A stretch of 64,000 nucleotides of DNA. Origin: Desulfovibrio sp. G11. Its GTDB lineage: Bacteria > Desulfobacterota > Desulfovibrionia > Desulfovibrionales > Desulfovibrionaceae. Of the stretch, positions 47,072 through 57,311 are shown piece after piece. The position numbers were made by a program, and so were the translations under genes. Numbering within the stretch: position 1 is the stretch's first letter; every line of letters starts with the position of its first letter. The stretch is taken from assembly GCF_900243745.1 (NCBI RefSeq), contig NZ_LT984798.1:2936001-3000000 (forward strand), read 5' to 3'. Below the pieces are notes generated by a model. It saw only the letters and a program-made list of their open reading frames with translations. It searched no databases and was not told where the DNA came from.

Positions 47072-48526
47072 ATGAATCGGGAATTTGCGGCACTGCTGGA
47101 TGAGTGCGGACGCGGCGAGATTGAAGTGCGCGCAGACTCGCGTCAGGTATGTCCCGGCGATATTTTTGTGGCTGTACCTGGCGTCAGGGAAGACGGCGCC
47201 CAGTTTATCCCTGCTGCCGCTGAAGCCGGGGCGGGAGTTATCGTTTGCCGGGCCGACAGTGAAGAGGCTGCAGCTGCAGCGACCGCCGGGTGCAGGGTCG
47301 TCCACCATGCCGACCCGCGTGAGGCGCTCTGGCGGCTGGCACAGGCCCGCTGGCATACAGATACCTTGCCTATCCGTATTGTGGGTGTTACAGGCACCAA
47401 CGGCAAAACCACCTGCACCTATCTGCTTGAACGCCTTTTCGCCCAGGCAGGGCATAAGCTCGGCGTGATGGGAACAGTGAGCTATCGCTGGCCCGGCCAT
47501 GTTGAGGCGGCCCCCCTGACCACTCCTGATGCCTTGAGCGTGCATGCCATGCTGGCCGCAATGGCCCGCGATGGCGTGGACGTGGCCGTGATGGAAGTCT
47601 CCTCTCATGCCATAGACCAGCAGCGGGTGTGCGGTGTGCCGTTTTCCGGCGCGGCCTTCACCAACCTGAGCCAGGATCATCTCGATTATCATCGGGATAT
47701 GGAAAGTTATTTTCAGGCTAAGGCCAGGCTTTTTCTTGAGCTGCCGCGCGCCGACAAATCCATGGCCGTCAATGCTGACGATGCCTGGGGCCGGCGCCTG
47801 CTGGAGCTGTGTCCCACGGCTCTTTCCTTCGGTCTGCAAAAGGGTGCGCCCAACAGGCGGCACCTGTGGGGAGAGCTGCTTTCTTCCACCACAGCAGGCT
47901 GTCATCTGCGTATGAGCCTTGAAGACATGCAGTGGGAGCTACGCTCTCCCCTTGTGGGGGCTTTCAATGCTTCCAACCTGCTGGCTGTGCAGGCTGTGGC
48001 TCTGGAAATGGGAATTGATCCTGAAGCCTTCAAGGCTCTTGAAAGCTTTACGGGGGTCAGCGGCAGGCTGGAGCGGGTGGAAAATCCGCAAGGACTCAAT
48101 GTTTTTGTGGATTATGCCCATACTCCCGATGCACTTGAGAATGTTCTCAAGGCCCTGCGCGATGCAGGCTTTGAACGCGTGATCACTGTTTTTGGCTGTG
48201 GCGGTAACCGTGACCGCAGCAAGAGACCCATCATGGGAGAAGCTGTGGCCCGCTGGTCGGACGTGGCCGTGCTGACCTCGGACAATCCGCGGTTTGAAGA
48301 TCCGGAGGCCATACTCAAGGATGTGTTGCCTGGCCTTGCAGATGCCAAAGAGGTTGTCGTCGAGGTTGACCGTCGCGAGGCCACCACCCGGGCTTTGGGC
48401 ATGCTTGGCAAAAAAGATGCGTTGCTTATTGCCGGCAAAGGGCATGAAGACTACCAGATTATTCAGGGAGTCAAACACCATTACAGCGATCAGGAAGTGG
48501 TGCGGGAGATACTCCAGTGCGCATAA
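47072..48526 (+). CDS. murE: UDP-N-acetylmuramoyl-L-alanyl-D-glutamate--2,6-diaminopimelate ligase
   Basis: MurE adds meso-diaminopimelate to UDP-MurNAc-L-Ala-D-Glu. The 484-residue protein has GVTGTNGKTTCTYLL as P-loop, NLSQDHLDYH, and TSDNPRFEDP; the DNPR motif marks diaminopimelate rather than lysine specificity. The start at 47072 has AGAGG seven bases upstream. Its end overlaps murF by 10 bases. Confidence 0.96.
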   Translation: MNREFAALLDECGRGEIEVRADSRQVCPGDIFVAVPGVREDGAQFIPAAAEAGAGVIVCRADSEEAAAAATAGCRVVHHADPREALWRLAQARWHTDTLPIRIVGVTGTNGKTTCTYLLERLFAQAGHKLGVMGTVSYRWPGHVEAAPLTTPDALSVHAMLAAMARDGVDVAVMEVSSHAIDQQRVCGVPFSGAAFTNLSQDHLDYHRDMESYFQAKARLFLELPRADKSMAVNADDAWGRRLLELCPTALSFGLQKGAPNRRHLWGELLSSTTAGCHLRMSLEDMQWELRSPLVGAFNASNLLAVQAVALEMGIDPEAFKALESFTGVSGRLERVENPQGLNVFVDYAHTPDALENVLKALRDAGFERVITVFGCGGNRDRSKRPIMGEAVARWSDVAVLTSDNPRFEDPEAILKDVLPGLADAKEVVVEVDRREATTRALGMLGKKDALLIAGKGHEDYQIIQGVKHHYSDQEVVREILQCA

Positions 48527-49935
48527 CCATTAATGAGGCGGCGGTTTGCCTGGGCTTGCCCGGAACTTTGCCGGATGCGGAAAATACCGTCCTGACTTCG
48601 GTCGTGACAGACAGTCGTGACGCAGGGCCAGGCGCGCTTTTTGTCTGTGTACCCGGCAGCAGGGTGGACGGGCACGACTTTGCCGCAGCGGCTGTGAGGC
48701 AAGGCGCTGCTGCGGTGCTGGCCGCAGGGCCTTTGCCGGGCATCAATGTGCCGGTTCTGGTGGTTCCTGATACGGTCAAGGCCCTGGGGCAACTGGCCGG
48801 GCTGTGGCGTGACAGGACGAAGGCGCGCGTGGTGGCTGTTACCGGTACGGCAGGCAAGACGACCCTCAAGGAAGTGTTGGCCCAGGTTTTGTCCCTTGGT
48901 GGAAAGACCGCCCGCAATGCAATGAACCATAATAACCAGATCGGTATGCCCCGAGCGGTGCTCGGCACAGACGGCGACGAAAAGTTTTGGATTATGGAAG
49001 CCGGAATCAGCCAGCAAGGCGACATGGATGATCTGGGTTCAGTGCTACGCCCGGATATTGCGGTTGTGCTCAACGCCGGAACAGGCCACACTGAGGGGCT
49101 TGGCGAAAAAGGCGTGGCCTGGCACAAGGCGCGTTTGCTCAAGTACCTTGCCAAAGGCGGTAAAGGTCTTGTCTGCGCTGATTATCCCGATCTGGTGCGT
49201 GAAGCACGAACCACGGAGACCGACATCTGTTTCTTCAGCGGCAGCGGCCGTGATGCGGAATTTCGCGCCGTTTATGCGGGTGCGGCTCCACAGGGGGCTG
49301 CTGTTACTCCGTCTGATGCCTACGGCTTGTACCGTTTATGGGTAGGGGGCAGGGAGTTTGACGTTACGGCTCCTTTCAGGGGCGCGTATGGAGCTGAGAA
49401 CGTGGCTGCTGTGGCTGCCGTCGCCCACATGCTCGGGCTGGACTTGCAGGCCATACGGCAGGGGCTGGCGCAGGCCCGCATGCCTGCGCAACGCTTCAAT
49501 CAGGTGCAGGCAGGATCGTGGCTGTTGATTGATGATACGTACAACGCCAATCCACTGTCCATGGGCCGGATGCTGGACGCAGCGGCTGAAAGGGCGGCAG
49601 GGCGTCCTTTTGTGGCAGTGTTGGGCGCCATGCTTGAGCTTGGCAGCCAGGCAGCCATGGAGCATGAGGCCTTGGGCCGTCGCCTGGCCGGTCTGAATCC
49701 CTCTGCGATTGTCTGGAAGGGGCTTCATGCGGAGGATGTGCGCAAAGGTCTTACTTTGGCGGGTTATGCCGGTCCCTGGCAGGTCGTCACCGACGCCGGG
49801 GAGTTCATGAAAACATGGCAGACTCTGCAGGATTACGGTCTGGAAAACAAGGCCGCCAAAAGCGGCGGCGTGGTTCTGTTTAAAGGTTCGCGCAGCAACA
49901 GGCTCGAAACACTTGTGGCAGCCTTGAGCAGCTAG
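48517..49935 (+). CDS. murF: UDP-N-acetylmuramoyl-tripeptide--D-alanyl-D-alanine ligase
   Basis: MurF adds the D-Ala-D-Ala dipeptide to complete the muropeptide. The 472-residue protein has VTGTAGKTTLKEVLA as P-loop (an alanine where asparagine is usual), NAMNHNNQIGMP, and LLIDDTYNANPLSM. The GTG start at 48517 has GGGAG upstream and overlaps murE. A ddl gene for the dipeptide is not in this cluster. Confidence 0.95.
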   Translation: MRITINEAAVCLGLPGTLPDAENTVLTSVVTDSRDAGPGALFVCVPGSRVDGHDFAAAAVRQGAAAVLAAGPLPGINVPVLVVPDTVKALGQLAGLWRDRTKARVVAVTGTAGKTTLKEVLAQVLSLGGKTARNAMNHNNQIGMPRAVLGTDGDEKFWIMEAGISQQGDMDDLGSVLRPDIAVVLNAGTGHTEGLGEKGVAWHKARLLKYLAKGGKGLVCADYPDLVREARTTETDICFFSGSGRDAEFRAVYAGAAPQGAAVTPSDAYGLYRLWVGGREFDVTAPFRGAYGAENVAAVAAVAHMLGLDLQAIRQGLAQARMPAQRFNQVQAGSWLLIDDTYNANPLSMGRMLDAAAERAAGRPFVAVLGAMLELGSQAAMEHEALGRRLAGLNPSAIVWKGLHAEDVRKGLTLAGYAGPWQVVTDAGEFMKTWQTLQDYGLENKAAKSGGVVLFKGSRSNRLETLVAALSS

Positions 49936-50357
49936 AGTTTTTTACGTTTGCATGACTGCTCAACAGCGGAATATTTCTGTTTTTTAGCCCGCAACTTCCT
50001 TCGTCGTAACGATAAGCAGGTTGCGCCTTGCAAACATGACAGTTTCCCTGTCCGGACGAATTGCAGTGCCAGCTGTCTGGCCGCGGCGCCTTGGCGCCCC
50101 ATACATTGGGCCTCGTTCAGAGTCGTGGGAAAAATATTGACGGACGCAGGCAGGGGGCTTGAACTTCAACGCCGCATGCTGGGGCAGGGCTGTTTCATAC
50201 CGATGCCCGGGTGACGCAGCCGAAATGTGGACTTTTGTATTCCGGCGGCATATGCGCCATCACCAATTCCCGCAGATCTACGGGAGATCTACCCAGGGCC
50301 TTGCCTGGCCCGCTGACAGTAACGGTCGCAGAGTGGCCAAACGAACGGACTCCGTGC
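49936..50357. other. Spacer between murF and mraY
   Basis: These 422 bases contain no gene that I can support. A GGCGCC-rich inverted repeat lies near 50082-50098 and an AGATCT-based one near 50273-50290. A TTGACG near 50137 could belong to an internal promoter, but no good -10 box was found. Confidence 0.5.
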
Positions 50358-51434
50358 ATGTTCTACAATTTCCTTTCTCCTCTCGCATCGGAATGGACAT
50401 TCTTTAACGTCTTCCGCTACATCACCTTCCGTTCCATGGCGGCGCTCATGACGGCTCTGCTCATTTCCATAATTCTCGGGCCGCGGTTTATTACATGGCT
50501 GCGCAGGTTGAAGTGCGGCCAGTATATCCATGAGGACGTGGCGGCCCACGCCTGCAAAGCCGGAACTCCCACCATGGGCGGCCTGCTGATGCTGTTCAGC
50601 CTTTCGGTAAGCCTGCTTTTATGGGCAGATCTGACAAATATTTACATCTGGCAGGCTTTTTTTGTTTTTGCCGGATTCGGGGCGGTGGGTTTTTGGGATG
50701 ATATTACCAAGCTGCGCCATCATAAAAACCGGGGTATTTCCGGCAAGGCCAAGATGGGCGGCCAGCTTGCCGTGGCCTGCGTGGCCATGCTGCTGCTTTT
50801 TGTTAATCCTGACTACAGCAGCAAGCTTACCATTCCCTTTTTTAAAGAAGTTACTTTTGATCTGGGCTGGTTTTATCTGCCGTTCGGCGTTTTTGTCATG
50901 GTGGCGGCGTCCAATGCCGTCAATCTTACGGACGGTCTTGACGGCCTTGCCATAGGTCCTTCCATTGTTGCCTGCATTGTTTTTTCCATTTTTATCTATA
51001 TTACGGGCAACGCGCGCTTTGCGGGGTATCTGCTGGTTCCCTATATGCCCGGCGTGGGTGAGGTTACCATTTTTTGCGCTGCCCTTGTGGGCGCGGGGTT
51101 GGGTTTCTTATGGTTTAACGCCTATCCGGCTCAGGTCTTCATGGGGGATGTGGGATCCCTGTCCATCGGTGGAGTGCTTGGTTACCTTGCCCTGCTGTGC
51201 AAGCAGGAGCTGGTGCTTGCTGTGGTAGGCGGCCTTTTTGTGGCCGAAACGCTTTCTGTGATCGTGCAGGTGGGGTACTTCCGCTGGACCGGGGGCAAGC
51301 GTTTCTTCCGTATGGCGCCCCTGCACCATCATTTTGAACTCAAAGGCGTACCAGAGTCCAAAATCATCATCCGCTTCTGGATCACGTCAATTCTGCTTGG
51401 CCTCATGGCGCTTTCAGTCCTGAAGCTGCGCTGA
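50358..51434 (+). CDS. mraY: Phospho-N-acetylmuramoyl-pentapeptide-transferase
   Basis: MraY moves phospho-MurNAc-pentapeptide to undecaprenyl phosphate, giving lipid I. The 358-residue polytopic protein has [12 protein letters not shown], the catalytic [18 protein letters not shown] and the carboxyl [13 protein letters not shown]. The start at 50358 ([13 protein letters not shown]) agrees with the family; the ribosome binding site is weak. It is followed by murD after 11 bases. Confidence 0.96.
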   Translation: MFYNFLSPLASEWTFFNVFRYITFRSMAALMTALLISIILGPRFITWLRRLKCGQYIHEDVAAHACKAGTPTMGGLLMLFSLSVSLLLWADLTNIYIWQAFFVFAGFGAVGFWDDITKLRHHKNRGISGKAKMGGQLAVACVAMLLLFVNPDYSSKLTIPFFKEVTFDLGWFYLPFGVFVMVAASNAVNLTDGLDGLAIGPSIVACIVFSIFIYITGNARFAGYLLVPYMPGVGEVTIFCAALVGAGLGFLWFNAYPAQVFMGDVGSLSIGGVLGYLALLCKQELVLAVVGGLFVAETLSVIVQVGYFRWTGGKRFFRMAPLHHHFELKGVPESKIIIRFWITSILLGLMALSVLKLR

Positions 51435-51445
51435 GGAGATATGGT

Positions 51446-52750
51446 ATGGCATTGGAAAAAACGCGCGGCAGACGCATCAGCGTTGGCGAAACGGCAGTGG
51501 TGGTGGGGGCGGGGCGCTCCGGCCTTGCCGCTGCGCGGCTCTTGTGTCGTGAAGGAGCGCAGGTGCGCCTGCTGGACAGCAACGCTGATGCCTTTTCCGG
51601 CAGGGAAGCACTGGCGGGCGAGCTGCGGCAACTCGGCATCAGTATAGAACTTGGCCCCCACAAGCCTGACCAGTTTGAAAATGCCGCCTTTGTCGTACCA
51701 AGCCCCGGCATGCCTGTGGCGCGCCTTGCGGGCCTTGTGGATGGAGAGCGTGCGGAAATTCTGGCAGAAATGGAACTGGCATGGCGCTATCTGGAAAACG
51801 AGCCTGTGCTGGCCGTTACCGGAACCAGCGGCAAGACCACAACTGCATCGCTGGCGGCGGCCATGCTGCATGAGCAGGGCTATGCCGTTTTTCTGGGCGG
51901 CAACATCGGCACCCCCCTGTCGGAATACGTACTTTCCGGACACAAGGCGGATGTGCTCGTGCTGGAGATTTCCAGCTTCCAGCTGCAAACTTGTTCTACG
52001 TTTTGCCCACGGGCCGGCATTTTACTTAACATTACTCCCAATCATCTGGATTATCACAAAGATATGGCCGAATACACGGAGGCAAAGTTTCGCCTGTTCC
52101 GATGCCAGGACGAAGGCGATCTTGCCGTATTCGGCGAAAGCCTGCGCAGTCTTGCGGCCCGGTACGGTCTGAAGGCCCGCCAAGTTTATGTAAGCGATGC
52201 GGGCCGCTTTTCCGGCAGTTCCCTCATGGGCGCACATAATCGCGTAAATGAAGAAGCGGCCTGGCAGGCCTGCCGTCTTTTTGGCGTCAGCGAAGAAAAT
52301 GCAGCCAGAGCCTTGGCGCGTTTTGCTCCCCTGCCGCACCGTCTTGAACGGGTACGTGAACTTGAAGGTGTTCTTTTTGTCAATGATTCCAAATGTACAA
52401 CGGTTTCATCACTTAAAGTGGCCCTTGAAGCTTTTGATCGCCCCGTGCGTCTTGTGTGTGGTGGAAAATTCAAGGGTGGCGATCTTGCCGGTCTGGCGGA
52501 TCTCGTTAAAAACCGTGTAAGCGCAGTAGCTCTTTTCGGGGCCGGCAGGGAGCATTTTGAACGGGCATGGCAGGGGCTTGTTCCCATGACCTGGCATGCC
52601 TCTCTTGAACCTGCCGTAAAGCATCTCGCCGCCTCGGCGTGCAGGGGCGACGTGGTGCTTATGGCCCCGGCCACTTCAAGTTTTGATCTTTACGCCAACT
52701 ATGAAGAACGTGGAAAGGACTTCAAGCGTATAGTGGGTAAGCTGTCATGA
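51446..52750 (+). CDS. murD: UDP-N-acetylmuramoylalanine--D-glutamate ligase
   Basis: MurD adds D-glutamate to UDP-MurNAc-L-Ala. The 434-residue protein has VVGAGRSGLAAARLL at the start, GTSGKTTTASLAAAML as P-loop, and NITPNHLDYH and NDSKCTTVSSLKVALE later. GAGGAG lies 7 bases before the ATG. Its last bases overlap ftsW (ATGA). Confidence 0.96.
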   Translation: MALEKTRGRRISVGETAVVVGAGRSGLAAARLLCREGAQVRLLDSNADAFSGREALAGELRQLGISIELGPHKPDQFENAAFVVPSPGMPVARLAGLVDGERAEILAEMELAWRYLENEPVLAVTGTSGKTTTASLAAAMLHEQGYAVFLGGNIGTPLSEYVLSGHKADVLVLEISSFQLQTCSTFCPRAGILLNITPNHLDYHKDMAEYTEAKFRLFRCQDEGDLAVFGESLRSLAARYGLKARQVYVSDAGRFSGSSLMGAHNRVNEEAAWQACRLFGVSEENAARALARFAPLPHRLERVRELEGVLFVNDSKCTTVSSLKVALEAFDRPVRLVCGGKFKGGDLAGLADLVKNRVSAVALFGAGREHFERAWQGLVPMTWHASLEPAVKHLAASACRGDVVLMAPATSSFDLYANYEERGKDFKRIVGKLS

Positions 52751-53928
52751 AAAACGTTTTTGCCGCAAAGGCCAAAAACAATAAGGCGCACAGCGCCATG
52801 GGCCGGGCTACGGAAAAAGGCCCTTTTGCGCCTTTTGACTGGTGGCTGTTTGCTATCATGCTCATTATCTTGGCCATCGGCCTGGTCATGGTGCTCTCGG
52901 CCAGCGGTATCGTGGCAGAGCAGGTCAATGGCGATAAATACTATTTCTTCAAGCGCCAGGTGCTGTTTGCCCTGTTGGGGGGCATAGCCCTGTGGGGGGC
53001 GGCCCTCATGCCACGCCAGTGGCTGTACCGTTTGCAGTACCCGGCTCTTTTTCTGGCTCTTCTGCTTTTGCTGGTGACCCTTTCACCTCTGGCTCCCGCC
53101 ATTAACGGGGCCAAGAGATGGATCCCCCTGGGGCCGGTGAATATCCAGCCAATGGAATTCGTCAAGATCGCCCTTGCCCTGTACCTGGCGTACTTCATGA
53201 GTTCCAAGCAGGACCTCATCAAGACCTTCAGCAGGGGCGTCATACCACCGTTCGCGGTAACGGGCCTGTTCTGTTTTTTGCTGTTGCTTCAGCCGGACTT
53301 CGGCAGTGCCGTCGTGCTTGCCAGTATCCTGTTTTTTATGTGCGTGGCTGGCGGAACCCGCTTTGTCTATCTTTTTTTCTCCCTGGCGCTGGCCTGCGCG
53401 GGTGCCATGGCGCTGGCCATTTCTTCTCCGTACCGTCTGCGCCGTCTGCTGGCCTTTCTTGATCCTTTTCAGGACGCTCACAATACCGGGTATCAGCTTG
53501 TGCAGTCCCTGCTGGCTATCGGCTCGGGCAGTTTTTTTGGTGTGGGCGTCGGAGCCAGCAAACAGAAAATGTTCTATCTTCCTGAGGCACACAACGACTT
53601 TATCATGGCGGTTCTGGCCGAAGAAATGGGTTTTGTGGGCATGAGTGTGGTCATGGTGCTTTTTGGCCTGCTGTTCTGGCGCTGCTACAGGATTATTCAG
53701 GGGCAGCGTAACCTGCGTGACCGCTTTACTGCTTTCGGTCTTACCATCATACTTGCCATGGGCGCGGTCATGAATCTTGCCGTGGTTATGGGGGTCGCGC
53801 CACCCAAGGGTGTACCCATGCCCCTTATGAGCTATGGGGGCAGTAACCTGCTTGCGACCATGCTTTGCGTGGGGCTGCTTATGAACTTTTCACGAACGGC
53901 GGACACATGGACATCAACATCCTCCTGA
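52747..53928 (+). CDS. ftsW: Septal peptidoglycan glycosyltransferase FtsW
   Basis: FtsW is the SEDS-family enzyme that polymerises lipid II at the septum with FtsI. The 393-residue protein has about ten membrane helices. Family marks are GAKRWIPLGPVNIQPMEFVK, QPDFGSAVVL, AHNDFIMAVLAEEMGF and PMPLMSYGGSNLLATM. It starts inside the murD stop and overlaps murG by 22 bases. Confidence 0.96.
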   Translation: MKNVFAAKAKNNKAHSAMGRATEKGPFAPFDWWLFAIMLIILAIGLVMVLSASGIVAEQVNGDKYYFFKRQVLFALLGGIALWGAALMPRQWLYRLQYPALFLALLLLLVTLSPLAPAINGAKRWIPLGPVNIQPMEFVKIALALYLAYFMSSKQDLIKTFSRGVIPPFAVTGLFCFLLLLQPDFGSAVVLASILFFMCVAGGTRFVYLFFSLALACAGAMALAISSPYRLRRLLAFLDPFQDAHNTGYQLVQSLLAIGSGSFFGVGVGASKQKMFYLPEAHNDFIMAVLAEEMGFVGMSVVMVLFGLLFWRCYRIIQGQRNLRDRFTAFGLTIILAMGAVMNLAVVMGVAPPKGVPMPLMSYGGSNLLATMLCVGLLMNFSRTADTWTSTSS

Positions 53929-54983
53929 CCACGGGCGGCACAGGCGGGCACATTTTTCCTGCTCTGGCCGTTGCCGAGGAGATTCGGCGGAGATACCCTC
54001 AGGCCAGGCTGCTTTTTGTAGGTTCACTCTACGGGCCTGAAGCACGTTTGGCCCGCGTGGCAAATATTCCCTTTGAGGGCTTGCCTGTGCGCGGTTTTTT
54101 GGGGCGTGGCCTGAAATCTGTGGAGGCTGGTATACGTATGGCCTGGGGCGTAGGCAGAGCCGTGGGCATTGTCCGGCGTTTCAGGCCTGACGTGGTGGCT
54201 GGTTTCGGCAGTTATGCCGCCTTTGCGCCCATGCTGGCTGGACGTATGCTGGGCGTGCCGATCATGCTGCATGAACAGAACGCCATAGCGGGGGCCAGCA
54301 ACCGTGTGTTGGCGCGTCTGGCGCAGCGTATCTGCCTTTCTTTGCCGGACACCAGGGGCTTTGATCCCGCCAGGTGCGTTCTGACAGGCAACCCCGTGCG
54401 CGCCGGAGTGAGCGAGGCCGGGCGGTTGCCGCGTGCACGCGGGGCCAGACGGCTTCTGGTGATGGGGGGGTCGCAGGGAGCGCATGCCCTGAACATGTTT
54501 ATCGTGGAGCACCTTTCTGCCTTCAAGGCTGCCGGTGTGGATATCCGCCATCAGACAGGCGTTGCGGATGAACAGAACGTGCGCGACGCCTATGTTGCCG
54601 CAGGGTATGAAGCTTCTACGGTTACGGCGTTTATTGATGATATGGCTGCGGCCTATGCCTGGGCTGACGTGGCCCTGTGCCGTTCTGGAGCTACTACTGT
54701 GGCCGAATTGTGCGCTGCCGGGCTGCCTTCGGTTCTGGTTCCTTTTCCTTATGCGGTTCATGACCACCAAACCCGCAATGCCGAAATTCTGGCCCAAGGT
54801 GGAGCGGCCATTCTTGTGCCCGAACCGCGCATGATTGAAGAAAACCTGGCTCAGACGCTTATCGATCTGCTCAATGACGGCAGCGAGCGCACACGTATGT
54901 CGGCCGCAGCTCTTGCCGCAGCCCGGCCTGATGCCGCCAGCCGCGTGGTTTCTGTTTTGGAAGAGATAGCCCGTCTGCGCTGA
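53907..54983 (+). CDS. murG: UDP-N-acetylglucosamine--N-acetylmuramyl-(pentapeptide) pyrophosphoryl-undecaprenol N-acetylglucosamine transferase
   Basis: MurG turns lipid I into lipid II. The 358-residue GT-B enzyme starts MDINILLTTGGTGGHIFPAL with the glycine-rich loop. It also has VAGFGSYAAFAPM, LHEQNAIAGASNR, GGSQGAHALN, and the donor site CRSGATTVAELCAAG and HDHQTRNA. The start at 53907 lies inside ftsW, and a longer frame upstream is not supported. Confidence 0.96.
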   Translation: MDINILLTTGGTGGHIFPALAVAEEIRRRYPQARLLFVGSLYGPEARLARVANIPFEGLPVRGFLGRGLKSVEAGIRMAWGVGRAVGIVRRFRPDVVAGFGSYAAFAPMLAGRMLGVPIMLHEQNAIAGASNRVLARLAQRICLSLPDTRGFDPARCVLTGNPVRAGVSEAGRLPRARGARRLLVMGGSQGAHALNMFIVEHLSAFKAAGVDIRHQTGVADEQNVRDAYVAAGYEASTVTAFIDDMAAAYAWADVALCRSGATTVAELCAAGLPSVLVPFPYAVHDHQTRNAEILAQGGAAILVPEPRMIEENLAQTLIDLLNDGSERTRMSAAALAAARPDAASRVVSVLEEIARLR

Positions 54984-55054
54984 ACGCGGTTGCGGGATAT
55001 TTGGGTGGCAGACTGCCGCCTGTGGATTATCTAGACATTCTTTAAAGGTAACGC

Positions 55055-56428
55055 ATGAACAGCAAGATCCGGCACATCCACATGGTGGGCATTGGCGGCG
55101 CGGGTATGAGCGGCATTGCCGAGGTACTGCTCAATCTCAAATACGAAATTTCCGGTTCGGATATGAGCGATTCTGCCGTTGTCCGGCATCTGCGCAGCCT
55201 GGGTGCGCGTATTGCGGTCGGGCATGCGGCAGAAAATGTAGGAGACGTGCAGGTGCTGGTCAAGTCCACAGCCATCAGCGATGATAATCCCGAGCTTGTG
55301 GAGGCTCGCAAGCGCAATATCGCCATTATCCCCCGCGCTGAAATGCTGGCCGAGCTTATGCGTCTGCGCCAGGGCATTGCCATTGCGGGTACGCACGGCA
55401 AAACCACGACCACATCGCTTACTGCCTCGATTTTTGATGAAGCCGGTCTTGATCCCACTGTCATCATCGGCGGGCGTCTCAATGTTTACGGGGCCCATGC
55501 CCATCTTGGGCATGGGGAATACCTGATTGCCGAGGCCGACGAATCTGACGGATCGTTTCTTTGCCTGTTGCCCATCATCAACGTGGTGACAAACGTGGAC
55601 GAGGACCATCTGGACCATTACAAAACGCGGGAAGCCATAAACAGTGCCTTTGTGCAGTTCATGAACAATGTGCCGTTCTACGGCCTGAACATTGTTTGTG
55701 GAGATGATCCCGGCGTGCTGGAACTTTTGCCGCAGGTAAAACGTCCGGTGCTTACCTATGGCTTTGCCGAGGATAACGCCCTGCGCGCTGTGCCACTGGA
55801 AAGCGGTCGGATCAGCCGCTTTCAGGTTTGGCTGCATGATGAAAAACTGGGCGAAGTCAGTCTGCCGCAGCCGGGTCGCCACAATATCCTCAATGCACTT
55901 GCCTCTATCGGTGCAGCCATGGAGGTGGGTATCAGCTTTGAAAAGTGTGCCGCGGGCCTGTGTGGATTCAAGGGTGTGGGGCGTCGCTTTGAATTCAAGG
56001 GCGAAAAACAGGGAGTTACTGTGGTGGACGATTACGGCCATCATCCTGCTGAAATCGCCGCGACCCTTGCCACTGCCCGCCAGGTTTTCGAAGGGCGGCG
56101 TATCGTGGCGGCGTTTCAGCCGCACCGCTTCAGCCGCACCGAAGCCCATTTTGGAGAGTTTTGCAAAGTTTTCAACAATGTTGACCAGTTGCTGCTGACG
56201 GAAATTTATGCAGCCTCTGAAAATCCCATCCCCGGTGTTTCGGGGCAAAGTCTTGCGCAGGGGATTCGCCAGGTATCCTCAACGCCTGTGGAATATTTTC
56301 AGACGCTGGATGACCTTGCCCGGGCATTGCCGGATATTCTGCAGGAAGGGGATGTGTTGCTGACCCTGGGGGCGGGCAACATCACCCGTTTGGGGCCGAC
56401 ATGGCTGGAAGGGCTTGATCATGCGTGA
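55055..56428 (+). CDS. murC: UDP-N-acetylmuramate--L-alanine ligase
   Basis: MurC adds the first amino acid, L-alanine, to UDP-MurNAc. The 457-residue protein starts with [18 protein letters not shown] and has [16 protein letters not shown] as P-loop, [10 protein letters not shown] and [10 protein letters not shown]. It follows murG after 71 bases and overlaps murB by 8 bases. Confidence 0.96.
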   Translation: MNSKIRHIHMVGIGGAGMSGIAEVLLNLKYEISGSDMSDSAVVRHLRSLGARIAVGHAAENVGDVQVLVKSTAISDDNPELVEARKRNIAIIPRAEMLAELMRLRQGIAIAGTHGKTTTTSLTASIFDEAGLDPTVIIGGRLNVYGAHAHLGHGEYLIAEADESDGSFLCLLPIINVVTNVDEDHLDHYKTREAINSAFVQFMNNVPFYGLNIVCGDDPGVLELLPQVKRPVLTYGFAEDNALRAVPLESGRISRFQVWLHDEKLGEVSLPQPGRHNILNALASIGAAMEVGISFEKCAAGLCGFKGVGRRFEFKGEKQGVTVVDDYGHHPAEIAATLATARQVFEGRRIVAAFQPHRFSRTEAHFGEFCKVFNNVDQLLLTEIYAASENPIPGVSGQSLAQGIRQVSSTPVEYFQTLDDLARALPDILQEGDVLLTLGAGNITRLGPTWLEGLDHA

Positions 56429-57311
56429 AATCGCTTCGCCGCAACTCGCCCAGCGTACAACGCTGCACCTTGGCGGGACAGCAATTGCAGAGCTGATTCT
56501 TGAAGGCCCCGAGGATATAGTTCCATTATCGCGCCGTTTGCGCGCTTTGGGAGGAACCCCGGTCGTTTTGGGGGCCGGAAGCAATATTCTGGCCCAGGAT
56601 GGCGACCTGCCCCTGGTTCTGATACGGCCGCTCTTTATGCAGGGACCAGAGGTGATTGGTGAAAAAGAGGGCAGGGTGCTTGTGCGCGCCGGAGCGGGAA
56701 TGCCCCTGCCGAGGCTCTTGCGTTTTTGCGCGGAGCAGGGCTTGGCAGGGCTTGAAGGGCTTGTGGGCATACCGGGTACCGTTGGTGGGGCCGTAGCTAT
56801 GAATGCGGGCTCATTTGGTGTTGAAGTATGCGAAAAAATTGAAAATTTACAAATAGTTGATGCCGATGGAGTACGCGCTGTTGCATCCTGCGCGCTACAG
56901 TATGCCTACCGCAGCCTGTGTATTGATGAGAAAAAGAATGATTTTATCGTCTTGGAAGCCACATTTGGCTTGACCAGAGCAGCGAGGGATGGCATCACTA
57001 ATCGCATGCGTCACAACTTTTTTGAGAAAAAGTCTAAACAACCTGTGACGGCCTGGAGCGCTGGCTGCGTATTCAAAAATCCCTCTGCGGAACTGCCTGC
57101 CGGCAAACTTCTTGATCAGGCGGGATTCAAAGGAAAAAAAATGGGCGGCATGGCCTTTTCAACCCTGCACGCCAACTTCATGATTAATGAGGGCAGAGGC
57201 AGCGCAAAAGCGGCCCTGGCCTTGTTGCAAGAGGCAAGAGAAACTGTGCGGGAACGGTTCGGTGTCGTGCTTGAGCCCGAAGTCAGGATTATTCCATGCC
57301 TCTTTCCTTGA
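56421..57311 (+). CDS. murB: UDP-N-acetylenolpyruvoylglucosamine reductase
   Basis: MurB reduces UDP-GlcNAc-enolpyruvate to UDP-MurNAc with FAD and NADPH. The 296-residue protein has the FAD-binding [46 protein letters not shown], the catalytic [20 protein letters not shown] and a terminal EVRIIPCL. It is the short type. The ATG at 56421 lies inside the murC end, with GGAAGGG upstream. It overlaps ftsQ by 16 bases. Confidence 0.95.
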   Translation: MREIASPQLAQRTTLHLGGTAIAELILEGPEDIVPLSRRLRALGGTPVVLGAGSNILAQDGDLPLVLIRPLFMQGPEVIGEKEGRVLVRAGAGMPLPRLLRFCAEQGLAGLEGLVGIPGTVGGAVAMNAGSFGVEVCEKIENLQIVDADGVRAVASCALQYAYRSLCIDEKKNDFIVLEATFGLTRAARDGITNRMRHNFFEKKSKQPVTAWSAGCVFKNPSAELPAGKLLDQAGFKGKKMGGMAFSTLHANFMINEGRGSAKAALALLQEARETVRERFGVVLEPEVRIIPCLFP